From Cycas panzhihuaensis (Eukaryota; Cycadophyta): a DNA stretch of 64,000 bases. The stretch lies in contig CM041465.1 of NCBI GenBank assembly GCA_023213395.1, positions 121,279,741 to 121,343,740 of the forward strand. Direction: 5' to 3'. The notes under the pieces were generated by a model. It ran no database searches, was not told the DNA's origin, and saw nothing but the letters and a program-made list of their open reading frames with translations. Numbering within the stretch: the stretch's first letter is position 1; the number at the start of each line of letters is the position of its first letter. Positions 34,216 through 45,135 of the stretch are shown here, piece after piece. The translations under genes were made by a program, and so were the position numbers.

Positions 34216-35343
34216 AGAGTGAGTAAATGCAACTGAGAGTGACACTCGACTCAATTTGGGCCACCACGTATGGAGCCCAACAAACAAATACACCAAAAAT
34301 TTGTGATTAAAGGCTTAAAAATGTCACCAATAGGTGACTAAGGTGCTTAAATCACTTGCAATTTTTTTTTATGATTATCGGTGTGGTTATCATACTAAAA
34401 AATGTCAAAAATAAGTGATGCTTAAATCACTTGCAATTTTTTTTTTATGATTATCGGTGTGATTATCATACTAAAAAATGTCAAAAATAAGTGATGTTTA
34501 AGCATGGATGGGCCTTATTTAATAACCTAGGCCATCTAATAACAAATCAATTTTATTTATGTGAATTTCTTCATAATCCTTATGCCTGAGGATCTCTACA
34601 CCTTTGGTATTATTTTCAAGGCTTTGGATGATGAATGGAGGTTGCGAGTGTTGTAGAAAGGTAGGTGTGTGTGTACGACTTGAGCACACATTCCATGGGA
34701 GGAGCTTCACTCTAAGAGGTCAGTTGCCCAACGAAGTGCCCATCCACATATGGAGTGTTGGAGATAGACAAAGCCACCCAAATTGTGAGAGAGCAATTCT
34801 TTAGTGAAGATAGCATAATTCTGCTATGAGCAAATGAAATCTTGGACTCTTAAGACCCCAATATCTATCAAGATGAACAACTAATGCTTGTTTCTCAAAA
34901 AAAAATGTGTCAAAAACCTGCACACTGGAAAACAGAGCTACAAGTAGAAAAATAATTTCTATTTCTCTTACATAGTCCTACAGTGAGGGTTACAAGTGAA
35001 TATAATTTTTTGACAAGAAACTTTCAATAACTGATATTTGCAAAGTTTGCAATTTTTTTTTGCAGATACAAAGACTTCCCAAAAGAAAACAAATTGAGAG
35101 CAAGATTAGTATTTATCCCTTTCAACAATTTATTAGAAAATGTGATAAAAGAACTCTCAATATGTGTTAGGAAACATGAGAACTAAGTTTTCTAGCTTAA
35201 AAAAAAAAGCTTTTTGAAATTATAATTGTTAATAAACTTGAATGGATCTCTTGTTGGATTGCCTTCATAGGGCAAAAGTCGTCACCAAGACAAGAGAACC
35301 GATGCCTTCTTTAGCTCTTAAAAAACTTGCACTGACACCAAAA
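34216..35343 (-). other. Leader of RLC-7, LTR-proximal part, and primer site
   Basis: No coding sequence recognised. It contains the conserved GGCCACCACGTATGGAGCC block (34259-34277, complement of the CATACGTGGTGGCC motif), a 75-bp tandem duplication (34346-34496), and a segment of different composition (about 34510-34870) with no visible counterpart in sister leaders. TGCACTGACACCA (35328-35340) is a mutated complement of the tRNA-Met primer site, three bases from the LTR. Confidence 0.7.
34346..34496. repeat. 75-bp tandem duplication
   Basis: Two head-to-tail copies starting CTTAAATCACTTGCAATTTT (34346 and 34421). They differ by one extra T and one G/A change. The repeat lies in the RLC-7 leader. 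Confidence 0.9.
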
Positions 35344-35855
35344 TGGAAGACTGTAGAAACATGACAAGATCTATTGAGGAGATAGAAAGGACAAAACATA
35401 GACATAAAATGATTAAACTCTCATTAAAAGCTTGACAAATGCAAGCATAAAATACATAGCACTACAATGGATAGGGAGGAGAATTACTCTACTGCTTAAC
35501 TTATTAGAAAAACTTCAACAACATAACACTAACTTAGAAACTATAATCTGATACAAAGGATGGATCACTCCTTATATAGGGGTTCCAGCCTACAGGATTG
35601 TGACATGTCATGGATCAGGACAAGAAGAAAAAATTGAGTAAAATTCTACTTCCTAAGTGCATGTGGATGGTGATAAGTGTCAGCCAACCAAGGTTGACTT
35701 TTTGACATAACACATTTAAAAAAGGCACTAAGAACAAAATAGATAAAGTGACAATTTAAAAATGAGACAAAAGAGCACTTTAGTATAAAGCATAAAGTGC
35801 TAAAATACAAATATATAGGGTCAAGATTTAATGCTAGAACATGAAGGTTCTAACA
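35344..35855 (-). repeat. 5' LTR of RLC-7
   Basis: 512 bp. The minus strand starts TGTTAGAAC and ends TCTTCCA. TATA-like CCTATATAAGG on the minus strand is near 35570-35580. Directly followed by the CTTCT duplicate. Confidence 0.92.
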
Positions 35856-35860
35856 CTTCT

Positions 35861-36149
35861 ATCTTAATTCTTGCAATAATTAGATTTTCACGTAGGCTTT
35901 TTAGCCTTGGATTATGTGTGGCAAGACATTATTTGCAACAAAGAGTGTGAGAGTGATTGCAATAAGGGCATATTGATCATGATCATCAAACTCTCTGGCT
36001 TTAGTAGCTCCAATTGTTCTTGCTTGAACACTTTCAATTTGCTTCCAAGCTCCTTTTGCGAATAGAACTGCTTGAATTTTTTCTTTCGATGTATCAAAAT
36101 TGTCGCCAATCAATTTTTAGGCATCAAGAAGAGAGTATATTCTAGCCAT
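35861..36149 (-). pseudogene. gag of RLC-6, N-terminal half
   Basis: Start ATG at 36149 (MARIYSLLDA, then a stop, KLIGDNFDTSKEKIQ). Copia UBN2-type gag follows (FAKGAWKQIESVQARTIGA, REFDDHDQYALIA) up to the RLC-7 insertion. Removing RLC-7 and one CTTCT copy restores frame continuity with the gag segment at 20961-21261. Confidence 0.82.
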
Positions 36150-36719
36150 GATAAAATTAGAAAATTGGAAAAGAAGATTAAATTTAAAGAAAAGTTGTAC
36201 AGTTCGAATTTGTACAGTCGTATGGAATTATATAGATTTCAAACCTAGATAAAGAAAAAGAAAAATGACCGTCAAATCAGAGGTCTTTTTGACACATTTC
36301 CAAATCTGTAGATGGTTTCTCGATTTAACTTCTAGTTAGAGAGGAAACACCCTCTGAATCTTTGATTGGAAGCTAGGGTTTTTTTTGATCTTTGTCTTGC
36401 TTTTTATTGTACAAATCTCAAATCGTATGAAATTTGGTATCAACAGAAAGATCTTATTAAGAGCTTTCCATTGATGTCCAATTCAGCCTTTGAAACTCAC
36501 AAAAATTTCAAAATCGGCTTTGGAAGATTTTCGATCGCCCTTCCTTTTTTGCTTGATTTCTCACTTTTAAACTTAAAATCTAATATCGACTCTTCAGGAT
36601 AGAATGATCCTCTCAGAAAGGCATCCCTATCGGTGAAGTTTTGTCGAATTATGATGACTTCAAAAAATATATCCGTACAAGTCTATAAAAACTAGTCCGT
36701 AGAGATGTGTACGACTTTG
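36150..36719 (-). other. Leader of RLC-6, gag-proximal part
   Basis: Non-coding. It contains several TACGAC/GTACAGTCGTA-like pieces. It is interrupted by RLG-9 at TACAT (36720-36724) and resumes at 57588. Confidence 0.65.
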
Positions 36720-36724
36720 TACAT

Positions 36725-37098
36725 TGAAGCGCCTTGTTACCACTTGAAGCAATCTAATATTATGGACAACAACTCTTGTGCAATAAATCGAAGATGAGGC
36801 AAGCAAAATAAAGGAGAATTGCTTCAAAAGTATAGCTGAAGTCTAATAACAAGGTAGCGATACTTATCTTCTAAAAGGCTGAAAAAATACTGATAAATAA
36901 GATGAGGATAAATGTTGGAATAACTCTTACTAGTGGTGCTACCCTCTTCGAGGCGAGGTTTCCTTCAAAAGTGCAGTTTAAGGCAATAGAACAACAAACC
37001 TAAGGCTGCGATTATTGCAGTCCAATCTCAGTTTTGAGATGCCTATGAATGGGGTGAAATAACCCTATATATAGGTAGTCAAATAAACATGAAGAAAC
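36725..37098 (-). repeat. 3' LTR of RLG-9, first part
   Basis: Starts TGAAGCGCCTTG on the plus strand and ends at the RLC-10 insertion (GAAAC, 37094-37098). The remaining 137 bp are at 52344-52480. Confidence 0.9.
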
Positions 37099-37651
37099 TA
37101 TTAAACCTTATATTTACATGTTAAGTATATGTACTTTATTTTTCATTTATTATTTGTCTTTTGTACTTTATGGGGTGACTTATCACTTAAGTGATAAAGT
37201 ACGCACCCGCATTCTTTCTAGTGACACAACATTGTCACTAAAGGGTCAAATGGACCCTCATGTATTTTTGCTCACTTGAGAGCCCAAAAGGACACGTCTT
37301 CCATGCATGACATGCAAGACATGCAATGCATGTAGCTTGGATGTTTGACACTTGTCAAACATCCAATGTTGTTAAGTCTCTTCAGTTACTCTATATATTG
37401 AGACCTCTTCTCATGTTTCACATTTAGAGTTGGAGTTGTATTGTTATGCTATTAGTTTGCTAATCATCGGTATTCTTGTGGAGATTGGACCAATTCCATC
37501 TCCTCCCATTTGGTATCATCTTGCTCTTTATACTTTGATCTTGCTCATCTTTCATTTCATTTCCATTGTTAGCCTTGTTCTCTTGCTTTCTAGAACTAGA
37601 GAGAATTATCTTCTAGATCTTGGGTTTCATAGGCCTTTGCCACTTTCAACA
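37099..37651 (+). repeat. 5' LTR of RLC-10
   Basis: Carries the full inverted-repeat ladder: the 18-bp palindrome TTATCACTTAAGTGATAA, AGTGACA...TGTCACT, AGGGTC...GACCCT, 12-bp arms GGATGTTTGACA / TGTCAAACATCC (37339-37364), and GTCTC...GAGAC around CTCTATATATTG (TATA). Confidence 0.92.
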
Positions 37652-40193
37652 TTTGGTATAAGAGTAGGTGGAGACTAGTTTTCTCTATTCTGATTTAATC
37701 TTTAAGAGAGATCAAGTGTGGGTTTTACAAACCCTTGGTGACGACCTTCGCTCTCCGAAGGCGATCCAAGGTTTGTTTAAATCTATTATTGTAGATCAAA
37801 GCTTTTTGGAGCATTTAAAAGGCTGGAGCTAGTTACTCTCAGATCTGATTTTTTTCAGATCTCCATCAAGGGTGAAACACACTGTTTACTCAAAAAATAG
37901 TGATTTTTTCCTTAAACTTTCTTCTAAAAAAATTATTTTTTTAAGGAAAAGAGATAGATCTGAGTTAGTCAACTAGTTTTTGGACCACATATCAGTTCTT
38001 CCAGCATTTTCTAAGGTTCACAACTAATTTGAAATCAATTTGCATTAGCTTTCCCATAGATCTGGGCTAATTTGCTCACATTTTTTGTGATTTTTTCACT
38101 AAAAACTGCATTTTTTAGTTGGTTCTTCTTGTAAAACAGGGTGTTGAAGTGTTGTGCAGACATTTGAATCTCACTGACAAAGATTACTTGAAGATTTGGA
38201 CTCCTTTTTGGCTGTGGACAAAGTACTGGGCATTTTCAACCCTCAAACCCCACAGTGGAAACACAAAAAACACTGGTGTTGCTCTTAATCCTGTAAATCT
38301 GCTTCACTAAGAAGTGTCTACACCCTTTAGTGGGTCCCACGATCACTTTGGAAAGAAGGAACAAAGTCTTAAGAGGCCATACAGTTGACTTGCTCATCCA
38401 CAACCCGTGTGCCCATTTAAATGCATTTGCACTTCGTTCTCTTTCCTCAGTGAACCAAATCTCATCAAACTTGGACAGCATCTTTGGTGGAGCTATACAC
38501 ATCCGACTTTGAAATTTGGCTTGGATTTGAGCTTTGATCGAGCTGATCAAACGCTCTGTGTGTTTACAGAGTTGCATGGGTGGCGGTACAGAACGAAATT
38601 TTATTTTTACATTGAAAATTTTTGATTTTATGACTTTAGTAATATAGCTTTAGGTTATATTACTTAGAATGTTCATTCAATATTCTCATTTACATACTTT
38701 TTAAAAGTCTAAAGTCTAATTTCTAGTGACTTTTAATCACTTAAGTTATTTTTTAAAGCCTAATTTAAGTCTTTTTCAGCACTTTTAGGCATTTTTGACA
38801 CTCAATTAATTCTGCTTTAGTGTTAAAAAAGACTAATTTAAGTGATTTCTAGTGTTGTCTACATTAAAAAGTAAATTTTTCATCATTTTAAGCATTTTCT
38901 CTAAAGGCAACTTGCATGGTGACGTAATGCTTAATACTTTACAAGGACAAATTTACTTTTGTCACTTTTAAAGTCACTTTAAAAATCAAAATTCTTCATT
39001 GGTACTTAGTGACTCTTTAAATGATTGTTGTTTAGTCATTTTTCATCATTGTAAAGGCAAAAATCACTTGTTGAATGTTTCCTAAGGCTCCCTACGAGGT
39101 GTCCTTCAAATACAAGTCACAGAAAGATCAAATTTCAGCCTTTGTTTTGGCATTTTAAGCTTTCTTTAACACTTAATTGATGTTGTACAAGTGTTAAAGG
39201 GCTTAATTGAAGTGATTTTTAAGTGTTTGCAACATTGTAAAAGTGATATTCATCACTATTTTTCATTTTCTCTAAGGCACCTTGTATGGTGACCTAATGC
39301 ACTAAGTCACAAAAGGGCTCAAAAATACTTTTTCTCAATAAAATCACTTAACCTTTTTTTTATCGTTGGGACTATTTTAAAGTCCCAACACTTGGTACTT
39401 GGTGTTCTCATTTTGCAAAGTGGTTTTCTATCTCTTTAGGTTGAACATTAAAATGAACCCACTTGTACCTTCATCACGAGGCATCACATCTTTATTTCTT
39501 GGGTACTTAGCACTTTCTTGATATTTCAAAGTGCTTATTTCTTTCTCAAAACACTTATTGTACTCAACTTTTTTTACTTGGACTTATTTAGCACTCTCAC
39601 TCCATTAAAGTGCTTTTGTAACAACACTTCTAAGTATTCTTTTTGATGTACTAAGTTGCTTCCTTTGAAGCCTCTCATTGTAAGCTTGTTCAAGTATTTT
39701 TCTCAAAAGTACATCACCCAAGTAAAATTAATATTAAGTCAAATTTAGTCCTCTTAAAAGGTGACTTAAAATCAAGTAGGAGAGGCCCAAAAAGGTTCAA
39801 ACCTTGCCTCTAAAATAACCTTAAGCTTAGTGCAGTCCCTAGGAGACCAACTGATCGTACGATCAGTTCACAACAATTAAGGTTGCTTGAGGGAAAAGAG
39901 GTTCGAAAATGATGTTATTGGGGCTCTGAATTCCAAGAAAAGAATGGTACATCCATGCAGATCAACCCTACCTGCCTTCTCCTAGATTTGTCTTGGTCAA
40001 CTGTTGGATCTCTTCTATAAATCAGGGTTGGACCAACTTTTTTGCCTAGTCCTCCACCCCTCATCACTCCATTCAATTGTTGGATCTTTTAGTAAGATTA
40101 GGACTGTTGGTTTTGTTAGAAGGTGGAACTTAAGCGACGAAAGCACCGAGTTTCCAAAGTCATCTGCTAGTTTCAAGGCTTTACAACTTTAAC
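37652..40193 (+). other. Leader of RLC-10
   Basis: 2.5 kb, non-coding for gag. Primer-proximal TTTTACAAACCCTTGGTGACG near 37715. About 38140-38600 is a cassette of more mixed composition without a visible counterpart in sister elements; it has a 113-codon frame on the minus strand (38236-38577) that I cannot identify. The motif CCTTGTATGGTGACC (about 39285-39299) and the hairpin block 39827-39850 follow. Confidence 0.7.
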
Positions 40194-40905
40194 ATGGCTG
40201 CTCTAAACATGCTTAATGCATGCACAATTAGATTAACAGGTCAAGAAAATTATCAAGAATGGAAGAGGCAAATACAAAACCTTTTAACGATGAACGAATT
40301 TTGGAGTTATTTTTCTGGCAAAATTCTGCAACCTGTACCTATGGAAATTGATGGTGTTGTTATTCATCTTGATGATGATTATATTATTGCTTGGGAGGCC
40401 AAGGATGAAATAGCCTTGGCATTTTTACATATGATCATTGATGTTAATGTTGATCAACATATTGTGTGTGTTGAAACATTTATGTAAACTTGGGACACTT
40501 TGTCCTCTTTGTATGAAAGGCGAGATGAAGCTCGCATTTTGTTGGTGAAAGCAAAACTATATTCTTTGAAATATGTAAAGCCTATGTCAGCATTCCTTGC
40601 TTTTATCAAAGAAATATGTAATGAATTGAATATTTTAGGAAAACCAACTTCCACGGACGAGCTTGTAACAACAATTATTCGAGCTTTGCCTAAAGATTTT
40701 AAGGTATTCATCTCATTTGTTACACGAAATGGCTCACTTTCAGGCATGTCTTTCAACCAACTTGAAAGTTTGTTACTTCAAGAAGAACAAATTTATGACA
40801 AGGAAGATAATGAGGGAGCATCCACTTCAGGAGCATTCACAGCCAAGTTGAAGGCCAAGAAAAATCCCAAACCTTCATTCGTAAAATTGTTTGGGAACAT
40901 GAACA
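40194..40905 (+). pseudogene. gag of RLC-10, N-terminal part
   Basis: ATG at 40194: MAALNMLNACTIRLTGQENY, WKRQIQNLLTMNEFW, DEIALAFLHMIIDVNVDQH. A single stop at 40485-40487 separates it from SSLYERRDEARILLVKAKL ... MSFNQLESLLLQEEQ. It is cut by RLC-11 at GNMN; the zinc-knuckle end is at 48382. Well preserved apart from the one stop. Confidence 0.92.
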
Positions 40906-41482
40906 TGTTAAACCTTATGTTTAAATGTTAAGTGAATGTACTGTTATTTTTCATGTAATATATGCACTTTATACTTTAGGGGTGACTTATCACTTAAGTG
41001 ATAAAGTGCACACCCACATTCTTTCTAGTGACACAACGTTGTCACTAAAGGGTCAATGGACCCTCATGCACCTTTTTGAGTAATCCAAGTGATATATCTT
41101 GGATGTTTGACACTTGTCAAACATCCAAGGCCTTAGGTGAGGATCCAAGCACTTTTGCTCATGATCCAAGTCATGTATCTTGGATGTTTGACACTTGTCA
41201 AACATCCAAGGCCTTAGGTCTCTCATTTCACTCTATATAAAGAGACCTCTCCTCATTGTCTCATAAGGAGAGTTGGGCTGTATTGTTATGCTATCGGTTT
41301 GCTAATCAAGCTGTTTTCTTCTTGGGAGGTTGGACCAATTCCAACTCCACATATTGGGTATCATTTTCTCTTGCTCCTATTTAGGTTTGTGCTCTTTATG
41401 CTTTCATGCTTTCATGCATTTATAGTATTGTGATTGTACTTATGATCTTGGGATTAATGTGGCCTAATGCCCATTTTCCACA
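40906..41482 (+). repeat. 5' LTR of RLC-11 with duplicated hairpin
   Basis: It has the perfect 18-bp palindrome at 40987-41004 and two copies of the 12-bp-arm inverted repeat (41101-41126 and 41182-41207), each followed by CAAGGCCTTAGGT, 81 bp apart. AGGTCTCT...AGAGACCT flanks the TATA context CTCTATATAAAG. The 3' LTR shares the duplication. Confidence 0.93.
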
Positions 41483-43607
41483 TTTAGTATCGAGCTATAA
41501 GGTCTCTGAACTTACCTTGTGTAAGCCTTTAGTTTGTTTGAACTTATCTCTATCCTCTGTTTTCAACCATTTACATTGAGGATTTTGGCGCTCTTTGAAG
41601 ATCCAATCGGTGAGCTCCAGCTCATCTTGATCCGCCAAATCACTCGATCGGAGAGTTCACATATTAGGCATCCGGTGTTCATTTATTGCCTTTGCCACTC
41701 ATCTTCAAGATCGGCATCTCACAAGCATTCCAGCTAAGCATTCAACACTCATCGGTGGGCGGGCATCGGCTCACCTGACTCGGCTCTTAGGCATCCGGCA
41801 TTAATACTCGGCATCACACTTGATATGCCAACTCGGCACTTGGTCGCCACATCGGCCTGATCGGCCTTTCGGTCTTGGAAAGCTGGGCATTGCCAAGTCA
41901 GCAAGCTGTCATCTGTTAGACTTCTCATCCGACTCCATTCGGCATCTCTCAAGGCTGCGCCACTCATCTTGATGAAGACTATTCCGGCCAGTCAAGCACT
42001 CTCTACGTCATTTCGGCATTGATTATCAATCCGGCTCACACAATACACACCCATTTCGGCATACCTTTGGGTATCCGGCTCACACATAACTACGCCATCT
42101 CGGCATTTCTTTGCTGTGTCAAGACACTAGCCGCCATTGTCTCCTCACCGCCATTCCAATGGCGGTCCTCCCTCCGGCTTCGGCATTGATTATCAGCGAT
42201 CCGGCTCACACACAATTCATTTGTGCTCACGAGTTACATCTCTTGAGTCGGCTACTCTTCATTGACTCGAGCTGTCCTTTTATTGCCATTGTTCTCACCG
42301 CCTACTCAACATTCCTCAATCGAGTCATCAGCATCTAGCTATCTTCATTTCCTTTGTCACTCCCGGAAAGATCGTTTAGGTCATTGAGCATTCGACTCAA
42401 CATTTAATCACATCAACTTTCTTCTTTGCCAACTCGGATCGGACAAATGCTCTACGTCAACTCGGCAATATTCCAACACATTCGGTCGCCAACTCGGCAA
42501 TATTCCAACACATTCGGTCTTGCCAACTCGGTGGAAATTCAAATCTCTTTTAGCATATTTTGATCAATATGCTCATGTGAATTCTCTTTTAAGGTTTTTA
42601 AGAGATTTTTTTTAAATTTCTTAAGGGGGGAAATTTCTAAAAGACTTTAAGTCTTTATAACTGGGCTTACTTAAAATCTTTTTTTGCACTCTTGGTTCTC
42701 AAAAGTACTTGTGTACTTACTGTTTTAAGCCTTTTTTAGCACACTTTCATGCTATTAAAGCATCATTGAGCTTAATTATTGTGATCAAGAGGAATATTTT
42801 CATTGTAAAGGTGAAGAAAATTATCACCTAACTTCAGTTTTTGGCACCTTGCATGGTGACCTTGGCCTTCTTCAGTTCAAAAAGGAAGGCTCATTCTGAA
42901 AATAGGCTCATTCTGACATTTTAAGTCTCAACAGCTGCTGTGTGGAGTTTGTGTTGGACTTTGGAGCAATTTCTTGAGTACATTTTATCATTTCATCAGA
43001 TTTTGGAGCTTAAAAAGAACCATCTTTTGCTGTCATCAAAGGTTCCTTACATCAGTTTTTAAGTACTCAAAGTACTTTTTCATTGTACTCAAGCATACAT
43101 AGCACCTCACTTGGATCTAAAGCACTTGAAACTGCTTTGTGCTCATTCTTTGTAAGCCAAAAGGCATAAAAATATCCAAGTAAGAAGATTCACTTACACT
43201 TGTTTAAAAGTGAACTTAAAATCTGGAGAGGCTCGAAAAGGTTCAAACCTTGCCTCCGAATTAACCTTAAGCTTGGTGCATTCCCTAGGGGACCAACCGG
43301 CCGTCTGATACTGTGCCACGACAATTAAGGTTGCTTGAGGGAAAGGAGGTTCGAAAAGGGTGTTATTGGGTGAATCCTGTGGAAAGCATGGTACGTCCAT
43401 GCAGATCAACCCTACCTGCCTTGTCCTAGATTTAACTTGGTCCTCCACCTCATTAGCCAGAGTCCTCCACCTCTCTTCACCCCATTGGTTGTTGGATCTT
43501 CTTGTAAGATCAGGACTAGTGGTGTTGTTTGAAGGTGGGTCTTAAGCGACAAAGCTTTTGAAGTTTCCAAGTTATCTGCTAGCTTCAAGTGTTACTCAAG
43601 TGGAAAG
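41483..43607 (+). other. Leader of RLC-11 with CGGC-rich cassette
   Basis: About 41560-42540 stands out: richer in G+C, with many TCGGCAT, CAACTCGGC and ATCCGGCTCACAC motifs (near 42030, 42073 and 42199). Beyond it the leader returns to family sequence: CACCTTGCATGGTGACC (42845-42861) and the hairpin block 43273-43296, with arms TTGGT/ACCAA around CCCTAGGG. No gag coding before 43608. Confidence 0.75.
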
Positions 43608-44420
43608 ATGGCTGCCATAAATATGCTTAATGCTTGTACCATAAGGCTAATGGGGCAATCAAATTATCAAGAATGGAAAAGAATCACAAAAAATCTCTTG
43701 ATAATGAATGAGTTCTGGGGATATGTTTCTGGAAGAATCCCCAATCCTACACTTGTGGTTAATGATAATCAACCTGCACCTGTGGATGTTCAAATTGTTG
43801 CTGCATGGGAGGCCAAAGACGAAATTGCCTTGGCTTTCATTTGTATGGTTGTGGACATACATGTAGACCAAAATATTACTTCTGCACTATCTTCTAAAGA
43901 AGCATGGGACACCTTGTCCTCTTTGTATGAAAGGCGAGATGAAGCTCGCATTTTGATGATAAAAGCTAAATTGTACTCTATCAAATTTGTAAGCCCAATG
44001 TCGGCATTCATGTCCTCTGTTAAGGAGGTTTGTAATGAATTAACTACTTTAGGTAGTCCAGCTACAAGAGATGAAATCATAGCCTCCATCACAAAAGCAT
44101 TGCCAAAGGACTACAATGTCTTTATATAATCAACTACGAGATGGTTCACTAAGGGGATGATACCAATCAACTTGAAAGCTTATTGCTTCAAGAAGAACAA
44201 ATTTATGCTAAAGATAATGAAGAACCATCTACATCGGTGCTTTCGCAAAGGGCCAAGACAAATCAAAATCCAAAAGCGCATTCACAAAGCGGTTTGGAAA
44301 TATGAACATTGGATCTTCCAAATCCAATATCGTATGCCATTATTGTGGCATTCACAGCCACATTGCACTGAGTGCGAGAAAAGAAGCAAGCAGATCTTCA
44401 AAGGCGATGCATGACCACAA
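43608..44420 (+). pseudogene. gag of RLC-11
   Basis: ATG at 43608: MAAINMLNACTIRLMGQSNY, LLIMNEFWGYVSGRIPNP, DEIALAFICMVVDIHVDQN, SSLYERRDEARILMIKAKL, ALPKDYNVFI. One open frame of 173 codons is broken by an indel near 44125. The zinc knuckle is split by another shift (CHYCG in one frame, HCTEC in another, 44335-44380). The longest intact gag N terminus in the window. Confidence 0.92.
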
Positions 44421-45135
44421 GGTCAAAGACATCGACCCATTGTGGTCAAAGCGGCCAGCGTACGGTGGTCAAAGACAACAGCAGCCGCGACATCAGTTTC
44501 AACAAAGGTTCCAACATCAAATCGAAGAATTTCCCCCTCGACCAAATCGAGGTGCCTATCGAGGAGGTCCACAAGGAGGGGGGGGTCAAAGAAGTGGCTA
44601 CCAATGCCATTATAATCAGTTTGCCAATGACGACAAACTACTTTGTGCATACCAATCATCCAAGGTTGACAACACTTGGATTGTCGATTCAGGAGCTACT
44701 CGACATATGACAGGGAGTGAAGAACTCCTATGCAACATCAAGGAAGGTAAAGGTCATTTAGTGACCTTTGGAAATGCTGAATCAGTTGAGGTTTCAGGAA
44801 TAGGCACCATAGCTCCTTTTCATTCTCCTCAAAATCCTTCCTCATCATTTCCCAACAGTGATGCCTACTTCATTCCTTCTATGGAGAAGAATCTGCTCTC
44901 TGTTAGCCAGATGAACAAGCAACACATGAGCGTACTATTTAAAAATGGGAAATGTATTATTTGTGACAAAGATGATCAGATCATAGCTGTAGCCTATGAG
45001 GATCAAGGTCTTTACAAGTTGGATGCCAATAATATTACTCTTAATTCTGCTTACTTTGGTTCCACATCTTTGTCAAAAATTCAGTTATGGCATCAACGTC
45101 TAGGACATTTAAGCCTAGACAATCAAGCGAGATGA
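44421..45135 (+). pseudogene. Protease and GAG-pre-integrase of RLC-11
   Basis: Open from the Gly/Gln/Arg-rich tail (RGGPQGGGGQRSGYQC) through protease NTWIVDSGATRHMTGSEEL, with the canonical DSGA (Asp codon 44686-44688). Then come the spacer (VSGIGTIAPFHSPQNPSSSF, LLSVSQMNKQHMSVLFKNGK) and LWHQRLGHLSLD. This is the only element here with an unaltered DSGA protease motif. A shift at about 45130 leads to integrase. Confidence 0.92.

Larger units (their letters stand above)
21267..35855 (-). mobile_element. Ty1/copia RLC-7, containing RLC-8
   Basis: Minus-strand element with LTRs 21267-21780 (514 bp) and 35344-35855 (512 bp), plus-strand ends TGGAAGA and TCTAACA. A perfect CTTCT duplication (21262-21266, 35856-35860) flanks it. 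It is inserted in RLC-6 gag. Its own sequence is 21267-26425 and 34216-35855; RLC-8 sits in its leader. LTR divergence is roughly 9 % by eye. Confidence 0.93.

Noticed and set aside
41749-42338. Short open frames in the CGGC-rich RLC-11 cassette as host exons
   Set aside because: Frames are short on both strands, show no recognised domain, and stay open mainly because of higher G+C. Capture remains possible but is unsupported.
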